Assembly (NCBI GenBank): GCA_905221605.1
Contig: CAJNDS010002234.1
Coordinates: 272,849 to 336,848, forward strand
DNA length: 64,000 bases
Reading direction: 5' to 3'
Origin: Symbiodinium natans
Lineage: Eukaryota; Sar; Dinophyceae; Suessiales; Symbiodiniaceae
Every line of letters starts with the position of its first letter. Position 1 is the stretch's first letter. The notes below the pieces were generated by a model. The model ran no database searches. It saw only the letters and a list, made by a program, of their open reading frames with translations, and was not told the DNA's origin. Shown here piece after piece: positions 39,784-49,800 of the stretch. The position numbers and the translations under genes are program-made.

Positions 39784-39950
39784 TGCGCCAGAAGCTGTTG
39801 TTCAGTGAGATTGGTTTGGCTTCATGGAGTCATGGTGATGTCCGGCTTTGTTTTACTTCTGTGCAGGATGGTTTCTGGCCGGGAAAGATTTTTCAAGGAA
39901 CAGTTCTCGAGAAAACTGCCCACCGGCTTGCGCAGCCATCAGATGCTTGA
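39651..39950 (+). CDS. ORF, terminal part of an unknown protein
   Basis: The frame encodes SIKTASRITTDGRSYIMRQK, LLFSEIGLASWSHGDVRLCF, TSVQDGFWPGKIFQGTVLEK and TAHRLAQPSDA-TGA. Folded-domain composition and no repeats; frame starts upstream through an unknown exon border. Confidence 0.5.
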   Translation: MRLYRFPYKPLETRTGLDLFLVTLGSSQSIKTASRITTDGRSYIMRQKLLFSEIGLASWSHGDVRLCFTSVQDGFWPGKIFQGTVLEKTAHRLAQPSDA

Positions 39951-39995
39951 TTCAACTTGATTGACCTGGGATGACCTGGGCGGCCCAAAGAGGCC

Positions 39996-40109
39996 ATGGT
40001 CAAGAGTCGCGACATCTCGCGACCAGTGATCAATCCTGTTGTCACCGAAGACAAAATTGTTGGTAGCAGTCGGACGAAGGGTTCAGCTGGCAGAAGCGAC
40101 GACACCTGA
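39996..40109 (+). CDS. 37-codon ORF
   Basis: MVKSRDISRPVINPVVTEDK, IVGSSRTKGSAGRSDDT then TGA. It could be a small protein or a first or last exon. An antisense 70-codon frame covers the same bases. Confidence 0.4.
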   Translation: MVKSRDISRPVINPVVTEDKIVGSSRTKGSAGRSDDT

Positions 40110-40289
40110 CCACCGACTTCGTCTAGGGGTGCTGCTGTTTTTTGTCAGCTGAGTACGCCACATGTTAAACAAACTTACGTAAACAGTGCGGTGCTGACAT
40201 GTGGCAGCTCGGAAACACGTTCTTTCGCAGAGTGGACACAGAGTCGTCACACTTCAGCCAGGGCTGAGCTTGAGCTACTGTTTTGTAGG

Positions 40290-40905
40290 AAATCATAGGA
40301 TTATGTCATCATACGATTATAGAATTTTTCTACTCTATCATTCTGTTATTATATTAGTACATGTCTTCATTCTCGTCTTACTATGTATTTTTGTATTAAG
40401 TATTAGATGGTACATGGTCTAACATTATATTGAGATATAAGACGGCATATCATATTTTAAATCATGTTATATGCTGGTTCGGAACCGATCTATTATTTTC
40501 ATTATATGTTGTATGGCAATTTTTACATCTGACATACTATACATGACATATGATGTGTTATCTAGCCCGTATTGTGTATGTTATGTTATATGTTGTATAT
40601 GATATGTCATATGCTATATCTAATGGGTATACATATATATATGTATAATATTATGCGATTGTACTATATTACCTTATACTTTCTTTTCTTTTATTTTGAT
40701 ACTACCAAATCAATATAATATAGATGTGAATATGAGTATATATGTATATGTATGCATATATATATATATCATACTATAGTCCATGCACTTTATACTGTAT
40801 GGTATACAACATAAAACAAAGCTATTTATGTATATACACATATAAGTGCATTATATAAATATGCTATATATTGCAGAGCATAGAGTATAACGCACATAAA
40901 CGCAC
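40290..40905. other. AT-rich, gene-free stretch
   Basis: TATAT, ATATG and GTATA words dominate and no protein-like frame extends through it; a hydrophobic ORF at 40201-40422 runs into it and is doubtful. No telomeric units occur. From 40905 to 41540 only a family 1 element is recognisable. Confidence 0.7.
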
Positions 40906-41197
40906 GGCCAGCTGAGGTCCAGCGCTACTCATCCTCCCTTTTGCTGTGCGGGGGTCCCAAAAGGTCAAGAGTCGGCGGGGCTTACGGTTTTGTTGCTGGT
41001 TCGGCGCTTCAGACTTCAGATTCCGGCATCTTTTTGGTTCCTAGGATGGCTTTGAGACATTTTTTGGTTTTGGGTTTTGGTCGGACTGTTGGTATGAATG
41101 GTCTTAGTTTGGTATGACTGGCATGCCGTTCCATTCGCCCCCACGCTTGTGGTGGCATGTGGTGAGCACGTCTTTTCTGCTGCTTGAAATCTACAAG

Positions 41198-41318
41198 TTG
41201 GGATGTTCCCCCTTATACTAACAGTCCTTAATAGGGATTTTGGTACCTTCCCCCCCCCCCCCCCCCAAATTATAATCCCTTTTAAGGACTGTTAATATAA
41301 AGGGGGGAACAACCCCAA
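41198..41318. mobile_element. Family 1 element with CTACAAG flank duplication
   Basis: Arms TTGGGATGTTCCCCCTTATA and TAAAGGGGGGAACAACCCCA, then A; a poly-C run lies in the centre. The flanks are ATCTACAAG and CCTACAAGCC, so CTACAAG is duplicated. Reading GTTGGG as donor and CCTACAAG as acceptor gives a GT-AG intron that equals the element plus one flank copy. Confidence 0.75.
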
Positions 41319-41542
41319 CCTACAAGCCTTTCAGCTCGAAACTGACGTGCCGACTCCCCTAACATCAAGACAATCTATGCAAAGGGTAAGTCTTTGCAAG
41401 GGGACTAACAGCAACAGCCTTGAACTCTTGCCCCCTTTTGAACCTAAAGCCCAAGTGCCCTGAAACCCAATAGGTTTTGATGCCTAAAGCCCAAAATCCC
41501 GAGGCCCAATAGATCCTGAGCCCTAAAGTGCAATTGTGTGAG

Positions 41543-41848
41543 GCTGCTCTTGTACGAGTCGCCGCACTACTTAGCCAGCCGCCCAGAGTTTTGGTGTAAG
41601 GGTTTGTGGTTCAGGGCCAATATGGGGGTTTCCTATATTAGGGGTACCCTATTGGGGTCAGTAGTAAGGGATTCGTACTATTTGGGGATCTACGTCGGGG
41701 TCCCCCCCATTTTCGTTAAACCCCCATGTCAACTTGAGGTGCGTGCGTTGTCGAGAAAAAGTCAAGAGAGGACCGACCCAGCTGAATCTCAGGTTGTTTG
41801 CGGGAAGCACGACCAGGCCCTACACGTGGCGTCGAGCGTCAGCTGGCT
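41543..41848 (+). CDS. Gene with a family 2 element as its intron
   Basis: Exon 41543-41593 encodes LLLYESPHYLASRPEF plus a split Trp codon. Intron 41594-41738 is GTGTAAGG...AACTTGAG (GT-AG, 145 bp) and holds a full family 2 element. Exon 41739-41848, read in the phase set by exon 1, encodes WCVRCREKVKRGPTQLNLRL, FAGSTTRPYTWRRASAGS. The CxxC pair next to Trp suggests a small zinc-binding site. The family is not identified. Confidence 0.6.
41622..41727. mobile_element. Family 2 element inside an intron
   Basis: ATGGGGGTTTCCTATATTAG at the left pairs with TTTTCGTTAAACCCCCAT at the right. It starts 28 bp after the donor and ends 11 bp before the acceptor. Confidence 0.8.
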
Positions 41849-41944
41849 CAGGGTTTCCCCCTAATATCCCCTAATAAAAACAGTATGGAATTAGAAATCG
41901 AGTATAAGCATACGTTAGTATAATCATATATAACAATTTAAGAT

Positions 41945-42527
41945 ATGTTAATCTTACACCCCTGGCGGGATCTAGAAAGGTTTTCCAGACGTTTGGACGG
42001 CGACAGGGTGGTTTTTGCGGAACCTCGGATGGGATCTTCACTTCGATCTTTCCAAGAGATCTTTGTTTTAGGTTTTGGGGCTCCCCTCCCAGTAGCTGTT
42101 GTAGTGTATTGCCGAAATGTCGCCCCTTCTGACCACGTCTGGACATGCGCACATCGATTCGCAGCACCTTTGGCTGAAAGCCGCTTTTGTGCCCTTTCCC
42201 AACGTTCAAGGCCGCGCTGGTTCGGGGTGTCGGGGTGAATGGAGGGGCGTATTTGTCATCATGTCGGGCATTTCGGCTGGTTTCGGTTTGTACAGTTTCA
42301 GGAACAATGGGATGGCAGTGTTACAAGGGATAGCATTGGTAGGCATGTCCACACTCCCGTTCTATGATGGCCTTGATGAGGTTCGTTGCTTGGGGGCGCC
42401 GTGCCCTGCATGTTCATGCTGGCAGGCTCCGTGTCTCGTTCCTTTGTGCTCATATCACGAAGATGGAGCGCAAGGCCTTCTGCAGGCCGGGAGGGCTTTG
42501 ACCCCGGTGGCCAAACCTTCGGCCTGA
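41945..42527 (+). CDS. Two overlapping ORFs, likely one spliced gene
   Basis: 41945-42238 encodes HPWRDLERFSRRLDGDRVVF, AEPRMGSSLRSFQEIFVLGF and CRNVAPSDHVWTCAHRFAAP. 42117-42527 starts ATG and encodes MSPLLTTSGHAHIDSQHLWL, KAAFVPFPNVQGRAGSGCRG and later NNGMAVLQGIALVGMSTLPF. They overlap in different frames; I cannot choose by eye. No telomeric repeats interrupt them. Confidence 0.45.
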
Positions 42528-42903
42528 AGCTCAAACGTCCTCTCAAAGTATCCCCAGGGATGCCAAGAGGCCCAAAATCGTACACCCTAAGACCCTAAAC
42601 CCCTCAAGCCCTAGTCAGAGCCCTCTCAAAGTTTTAGGTTCAGGGTTTTGGGCCCTCAGGCTCGGGAGGGGGTAGGTTGATTTTTTAGGCTCAGGGTTGA
42701 GGGTTTAGGGTGCCGAGCCGGAGCCTTACCTTCAAACGTAGAAGGCGCGTTTTTTTCAGCCCTACATGTGCGGAACTCCGCAACGCGCCCACATCCCTGA
42801 CGCAACGCCCCTAAACCCCTAAGCCCCATAAACCCCCTAAACTCCCCAAACCTTCTCGACCCCCCCAAGCCCTACACACTAAACTCCTAAAGCCCAAATC
42901 GAG

Positions 42904-42961
42904 GATCAACGATGACATCGATGCCATGGGGCCTCTCTCTGACTCCGACAGCGACATGCAG
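42904..42961 (+). CDS. Exon with acidic SDSDSD motif
   Basis: After AAATCGAG the frame encodes INDDIDAMGPLSDSDSDMQ, then a GC donor (GCTCTCCC). It is similar to LIDAVGPSSDSDEDL at 26669. Confidence 0.5.
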
Positions 42962-43361
42962 GCTCTCCCAATTGGGTTGGGGGGGTTTCGGGTTTAAGGT
43001 GCTATCCGGCATACCTAGGGTAGCCCCTTAGAACACCGGAGTTGCTTTATATTCCACCCCCCCCCCCTCCATTTTAAGGGCTGATGGGTTAGTGTACGAG
43101 CATATTAGAACACCAAAAGGTGAGAAAGGTATGATACTTGCATTGCAAATTTTTGAAGGTGAAGGTTTATTGCCAGCTCTCCTGCCTTGAGAAAAGCTCA
43201 GCCCACTATCTTTGCAGCCTTTAGGACCCGCGACCCTACGGCCTATAACCCCAGACCCTCAAACCCTAAGCCCAAAACTCCTGAGCTGCGGTTCATGGCT
43301 TGCAACTTAATAGTGTGTGACTGTGAGCCCTGTAACAAAAGTCCTCAACGCCCCGAGCCAG

Positions 43362-43650
43362 GAGTTCGATGCCTGCCGGAAGAAGGCCTTGGCGGCCGCT
43401 GCACGACGCCAGGGATCTTTCGCGCAGTCCTTCCAGGTGCTGGTAGTTCAAGGTTTAGGATTTGGGGTTTAGGGTTTGGGGCTTAATTTGGGGTTTATAG
43501 TTCGAAGGATTCCGGCTGAGTTTTCCAGGCTTTGTAGAGATGCAGCTCGGGCCTTGGGGTTCATGTACGCAGGCCCGCAAGGGTTGCTGCGGGAAGGCCC
43601 ACCAGACTCTAAGCCCTGTTCGAGGCGAAGGAGACGTCCCGTCCGTCTGT
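43362..43650 (+). CDS. Two exons, Ala/Arg-rich helix then C-terminus
   Basis: Exon 43362-43436 (acceptor CGAGCCAG, donor GTGCTGG) encodes EFDACRKKALAAAARRQGSF, AQSFQ. G-rich telomere-like repeat fills the intron start. After TTTGTAG the next exon (about 43538-43650) encodes DAARALGFMYAGPQGLLREG, PPDSKPCSRRRRRPVRL and TGA. VLLDLGRFASAAARRRQSKK at 57235 is similar in style. Confidence 0.6.
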
Positions 43651-43817
43651 GAAGAAGACCCAGCTCCCTCCTCCAACCAGGTGGGTGTCCAGGGTAGTGG
43701 AAGGGACAGACCAAGCAAGCTCAGAACAGCAAACTACTGTAGCAGTGCGAGAATACTGAGTGGCTTTGTAGAGGTATTTGCTTCTGCAATGTTCAGCGAG
43801 GGCGGACAGTGACCAAG

Positions 43818-43928
43818 ATGTCAGAATGTCGACGATGCAACCGGCCGGTGCTTGGTATTTATGCACGGTCGAGGACTACTGGACGACAGCTGTGGGCAGA
43901 CATCGCCACAGATGATGAGGAGCCTGAT
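43818..43928 (+). CDS. First exon with WADIATDDE motif
   Basis: ATG follows GTGACCAAG directly, as at a possible spliced-leader acceptor. The exon is exactly 37 codons, MSECRRCNRPVLGIYARSRT, TGRQLWADIATDDEEPD, and ends at the donor GTAAGCAAG, after which CCCTAAA units begin. The CxxC and the acidic WAD...DDE end recur in other exons (57926, 59325). A phase-0 second exon candidate, VMKPLPLPTPVPATMDDEGR, lies at 44194-44269. It may start gene A or a gene just upstream of it. Confidence 0.65.
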
Positions 43929-44544
43929 GTAAGCAAGAGTTGTGGCCCTAAACCCTAAACCCTAAAACCTAAACCCTAAACCGTGGCAGTAGCAAGTCCA
44001 AGTGTCTGTATGCGAGTTTCCATTTGCCTGAGGACGGCTTCCCACGCTGGCACAGCCCAAAGCAGTCGGCCGAGGCCTCCCGACCACGTGGATGTTCTGA
44101 GCAGTGCTTCGAACTTCGAACTGGGTGTGAGGTCCTCCTGACATGGGTTTAGGGTTTCGGGTTTAGGGTTTAGGGTTCATGGTTCTGGCGCAGGTCATGA
44201 AGCCTTTGCCTTTGCCCACACCTGTGCCTGCCACCATGGACGACGAAGGCCGGGCGCCCAGCGCTCGTGGTCTGTAGCTGTCGCCTAAGCCCGCAAGCCG
44301 GAAGCTTGCCTTCTCAATCTTATACTGGGAAGCTTGTGCGGTGTGAAATCGCCAGACCCCACAGCTCCCCACAGGAACCCTAAAGCACTCCCTCCTCCTC
44401 CTCCTCCATACAAGAACAAACTCAATCTCCAAAAGCCTTGCAGTCCCCAAGCCTCGCTCCCCCCATCCCCCCCAGAACAAAATGAAAACCCTAAAACCCC
44501 TAAACCCTAAACCTTAAACCCTAAACCCTAACTGTTCAAGCAAG

Positions 44545-44622
44545 GATTGTCCTGGGATCCCATTGGCCTGGGCTCCCTGGAGCCGCTCCGAAGCAGAAGC
44601 CGAACGCTCTGTTTGTATCAAG
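44545..44622 (+). CDS. Exon, phase-compatible with 44194-44269
   Basis: After AAGCAAG the phase set by the upstream exon gives LSWDPIGLGSLEPLRSRSRT, LCLYQ and a GT donor (GTGTTTAC). A GT microsatellite follows within 25 bp. Confidence 0.4.
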
Positions 44623-44639
44623 GTGTTTACATACACATG

Positions 44640-44880
<241 letters not shown>

Positions 44881-45094
44881 TTGCGATGTTTTGTTACTCA
44901 TATATATATATATACACACATAAAAATATCAATACATAAATAATATACATTCATATATATATATATGTATACATGTTTGAGTTGTTGAAAGTTTTCTGGC
45001 CGACGTTGGGGTTTAGAGGGTTATGCAGTTATGCAAATTTTGCCATCAAGGCCCAGGGGGTTAACGAATCAGGACATGAAGCCTTCCTCTGCAG

Positions 45095-45201
45095 ATGCCC
45101 AGGACCTGTGTCGCTGATTTGCTTTGGAACAAGATGAACGTGAACAAGCCCGACACTTCTGCAAGCTCGCCAGGCTACGACAAATGGCAGCCTAATGGCA
45201 C
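45095..45201 (+). CDS. Exon with GTAAGAG donor, unknown protein
   Basis: Acceptor CCTCTGCAG; frame MPRTCVADLLWNKMNVNKPD, TSASSPGYDKWQPNG; donor GTAAGAG. Both borders are good. A nearby segment (45257-45330, MRSWSTTATSADADVQDEEP) starts with ATG and again has a Trp plus acidic motif, so another gene start is possible. Confidence 0.55.
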
Positions 45202-45353
45202 GTAAGAGTTGCAATAAGCCCTCGGCCGCAGCGAGCGCCACAATGAGGTCCTGGAGCACCACAGCCACGTCAGCGGACGCCGACGTGCAGGATGAGGAGC
45301 CCATCGTTGTGCTTTCCTGCTCTGTCAAGTTGTGCCCATCTGTACACCTAAAC

Positions 45354-45464
45354 TTGGGATGTTCCCCCTTTTACTAACAGTCCTGAAGAGGGATTATAAA
45401 ATATAATAGGGGGTACTGTAATCCCTATTAAGGACTGTTTTTCTATAAGGGGGAGCATCCCCAA
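45354..45464. mobile_element. Family 1 palindromic element
   Basis: TTGGGATGTTCCCCCTTTTA and the right arm CTATAAGGGGGAGCATCCCC, AA. CCCTAAA units follow immediately. Confidence 0.75.
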
Positions 45465-45639
45465 CCCCAAACCCTATAAACCCTAAACCCTAAACGCACG
45501 GGGCATGCTAAGGGCCGAGATTACATCGTGCCCAGATTACATCGTGCCCTCACTTCTGCAGGACCTGTCTCCGTCTTCGCAGTCACAGGCTGCCAGTTGC
45601 CAGCATGGCCAGATCTGGAATATATAACATGCAACATGC

Positions 45640-46310
45640 ACTGTACTAGGCTAATATACCAGAAATGATCATATAAATAAAAGAGAGAGAGATATATATA
45701 TGTATATGTATATACATACTACAATCATATGCAACATTTCCAAACAGGAATATTACAAATAAGCTGCTTAACTCCCCCCCCCCCCCAAACCCCCAAACCT
45801 TTTTTTAGACCTTAAACCATTCGCAGCACTGGCCGGGGGGGGGGGGGGGCCCTTAAACCTTCAAACCTAGCGGGGGGGGGGGGGGGGGGGGGGGGGCAGG
45901 TGTAGCACGGGCGGCCGGTCTCTTAAACCTTCAACCTCAAATCCTAACCCCAACCCCCCAATCACACAAAACACCTTAGACCCTAAACCCCGCCAAACCA
46001 CACCCACACCACAGTGGGGGCGAGAGGGTAGGTCCTAAACCTGAAACCCTAAACCCTAAACCCTAACCCTCCAAGCACACCCACAACACACGGGTGGGGG
46101 GGGGGGAGGTAGGGATCCAAGGGAGGAGGGGGGGGGGGGGCAGCCCGAGACCATATATATATATATATACATATGTATATATATATATATGTGTATATAT
46201 ATATATACACATAGAGTGTATAGGAATATTTAAATGAACAAACAAATAAATCAATATATATATATATATATTTATATATATATGCATACATACATATATA
46301 GGTCAGCGCT
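45640..46310. repeat. AT microsatellites and poly-G/poly-C blocks
   Basis: TATA-rich stretches (45685-45720, 46152-46300) alternate with runs of G at 45834-45850, 45870-45896 and 46097-46142, and short CCCTAAA units. No protein-like frame is seen in this stretch. Confidence 0.85.
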
Positions 46311-46639
46311 GGCCGATTTTGCTGCACAGGCTCCGCTCAGCATCAGCTCGGAAGAGAGCACTGCGCAGGCCGAACTGTTTAGGGTTGAAGGAGTTAGGGT
46401 TTAGGGTTCAGGGTTTAGGGTTTAGGGCTTAGGGTTTAGGAGGGCAGCACTGAGCGAAGCAACCTGATTGACAGATTGGCGTTCTCTCCTCCACGGATGA
46501 GTCGGAAACGCACCTTGGTTCTGGTCTGAATGGCACTTGCCACCTTGCGGCTTGGTTTAGGGGTTTAGGGTTTAGGGTTTAGGGTTTAGGGTTTAGGGTT
46601 CAGGGTCCAACTGTAGTTTCGCGTGCGCGCCCTTTTCAG

Positions 46640-46820
46640 GCACAAGTCCGTTCCAATGCCGACCATGATGCAGGACGATGGACAGGGTGCGGTGGCAATG
46701 TCATCCTCTGCTTGTCTCAGCACAGTCCGTGTCTCTGCTCTTCTCTCAGGAGCCCTTAAAAGAGGCTGGGCAACGCACACCAGCTGCCCTTGTGATGCCT
46801 GTACCCCAGGCGCGGAATAG
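46640..46820 (+). CDS. Exon-like ORF, Met/Ser-rich
   Basis: After TTTTCAG the frame encodes HKSVPMPTMMQDDGQGAVAM, SSSACLSTVRVSALLSGALK. It could be an upstream exon of gene A; the junction is not proven. Confidence 0.35.
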
Positions 46821-46891
46821 CTGAGAGCTTGAAGATGCTCTAAAAAAGGGTCATGAAGTGTTCACTCATCTTCTCTGAATGACTCCTGCAG

Positions 46892-49800
46892 GTGCAACAG
46901 ACTGTGATGGTAGCAGTGCCGGCGATGCATGCTGCAGTGCCTGCACTGCCTGGAGTGGCTGCACTGGCTGGAGTGCCGCCGATGCCGTGCATGCCGTTCG
47001 GCATGGGCATGCTGCCCTACATCATGTCCTCGACCCCTGAAGGCATTTCATGGGTTTGTGTCGCTCGAAGATGCCAGGATCTCGCTTTCAAAAGTTAGCT
47101 TTGCGACGGGGCCGGGTTCACTACGAGCCAAGGTCGCATGGGCTCCCGACTGGATTCCAGCATGGACCTCCCCGGCAAGCAAACGCCCAGCGGAGCTGGG
47201 AGAACCTAGACCGTTTCTGAAGATCTGTTTTTTTTTGGTCTGGCTAGATCGACCCGAGACTGCTGGCCCCTAGGCCCTAAGTATTTGCAAACGCTTTCAA
47301 CACCCCTACACCCCCTAAACTCGGAACAGCTGAGGAATGAGGAAGTCGCAACTCGGCTCGGGGTGTTCAGCGGGAGCGGTTTTCGGTTCACCGATGCTAT
47401 CCTGAGCGCTGACCCTCTGAAGCTAAGCGCTACAAACCCTAATCTGGGGGGGGGGGGGGTTTAAGGCATGTGGTGCGTGGGTTCATGCCAGTAGCATACG
47501 CGCATCTCAAACCCATGGCACCTCTTCAAAACAATATACAGCAGAGGTGTCTTATCAACGTATGGGGTGTTGACGTTGAGTTTCAACAGTCATGCAACTG
47601 AAGTTAGCATCAAATACCCCCCCCCCCCCAAAAAAAAAGCAAAAAAAAAAAAGCAACCACGTTCTAGAAATTGGGTTGAGCCCCAAGGCGGCCAGTATCT
47701 GGTGACCGATTGTTTAGAAAACCCAGAATTTTGCCGGCGCCATGCTGGTGCGGTGCTAGCGCCAGCAACCCACTGTTTTCCATCCCCAAAACACGCCAAA
47801 GACCATGTTTGTTGGCAAGGTGTGTTCAGCCCCTGCACTGCCCTACACCTGTCAAAGCCATGATTCCCAAACCTCTCGGCTCGAAAAGGGATGGTTGGGA
47901 GCACGGTTACCAGCCCCAAAACGCGCCAGCACCGCGTATAGTTCCAAAGGATTCCCAACCCCCCTCACCAGGGCTCGAAAAGGGCAGGAATTCATCATGG
48001 TTTCCAATGTTGCAATGCTAACGTTCTGCACAAGCATACTTACATTCTTAATTACACCGACCGCTGCAGCACTAGCGCCACATTGGTGTTTAAGGTGCTG
48101 TACTCGGGGCGCTGCAAGATCATGGTGCGGATGCCTTTCTTCTAACAACCCAAGAAAAGAATCTTTGAGAACCCACCACATGCAAGGTCACCATGCCCAT
48201 AAGCCCCAAATCCCATGAACACTCAGAAGCCCCAAGCCCTAAACCCCAAACCCCAAACCCTAAACCCTAAACCCTAAACCCCAAACCCTAAACCCTAAAC
48301 CCTAAACCCTAAACCCTGGACTGACATATCCCGAACGGGTCTTGCAGGTGCGTCCCGCTGTGATGCCCTGCCCGGGATTCGGAGGACTCGGACGTGCGAA
48401 CGATGTGGTAGGGTAGTTTAAGTAGTGAACTTAGGGTAGAGGGCTTAATTATTGGGTTTAGGGTATAAGGCTTAGGGTGTAGGGTTTCAGGGTCAGAAGC
48501 CCAAAAGGATTCCTTACAACAACCCAATTGTCGGGCTCTGGGGTTCGGTTTTGGATAGTTCTCTACATGAAGTCTTCTGCTGGGTGCCCTGTCATACAAC
48601 CCCCCCCCCCCCCCCCGGCGCGAAACAAGGACCTTAATGTAGAGAACTGGAGGAAATCCCCTCAGCACCGCTGTGCAGGACCGCCTGTGGGCCGATCGCA
48701 TCGATTCCACCAGAAGCTCGGTAGGACTGCAGAGAATTTCGCACGGCCTCTTCCCACCCCAAACCTGAACCCTAGACCCTTTCAGGACATTTTTCTTGTA
48801 GTGATCAGCGTAACCCTAGGCCCAAAAATCTAAGCCCCCTACCCCCCCTCCCCCCCCCCCTACCCACCCCACGACCAACCGAGGAAGAACGTCACCATGG
48901 GAGTGATGAGCGATGACGCCCGGACCTTCACGAAGCGGTACAACAAGGCCGACTTCCTGGGGCACCCTGTGGATGGGGCTCAGGGTATTTCAGGGTTTAG
49001 GGTTTAGGGTTTAGGGTTTAGGGTTTAGGGTTTAGGGTTTAGGCGGTTTAGGGTTTAGGGTTCAAAGGCAAGCATAGCCGACCACCCGACAATCTAGAAG
49101 TTTGCTTATTGCTGCTGGGGCAGGGCAGACTGAGCATCGTCTGCGAGAACAAGGTCCACTTCCAGGGAACTGTGCGCTACGCAGCAACTTGTCAGAGAGA
49201 TTTTTCCTAGAGAAGCTGCGCTGAAGAGTCCTTAAGCTCTAAACCACCCTAAACTCCCAAACGCAGGAATCACCATCGAATCCTGAACTTTCCGAAAGCA
49301 GCCAACACATTATTCGATCTCCCGAAGCCCTTGTGCAGCGTGAGGTTCAGTTCACGGATGGGGAGCTGTGCAGTGCGGATGGGGCCGCCAAGCTGCAAGT
49401 ACACATGACAGCACGCCCATGTCCCTGAGGCAAAGGGTTTCTCCCGAACATGGTTTTCCCTGTGCCGCCACGCTGGGAAAACGAACCTAGGTGCTGAGTA
49501 GGTAGCTTTTATGAGAGGTGCTGCGAAATTGTACGCTGACCTGAAAAGTCAGCGCCTGGGAACTTTGGTGGATCTTGACGCCTCTTTGGTTCACCTTGGG
49601 GTTGCGTATCTTGTGATGATTGTGTGATGTGTCTGCTCTCTCTCTCTCTCTCGATCTCTCTCTCTCTCTCTCTCTCTCGCTCTCTCGATCTCTCTCGCTG
49701 CCTCTCTCTCTACTGAGAGTCCACATTGGGCCCTCAGGTGTGTTAACTCCCCCTAAACCCTAAACCCTAAACCCTAAACCCTAAACCCTAAACCCTAAAC

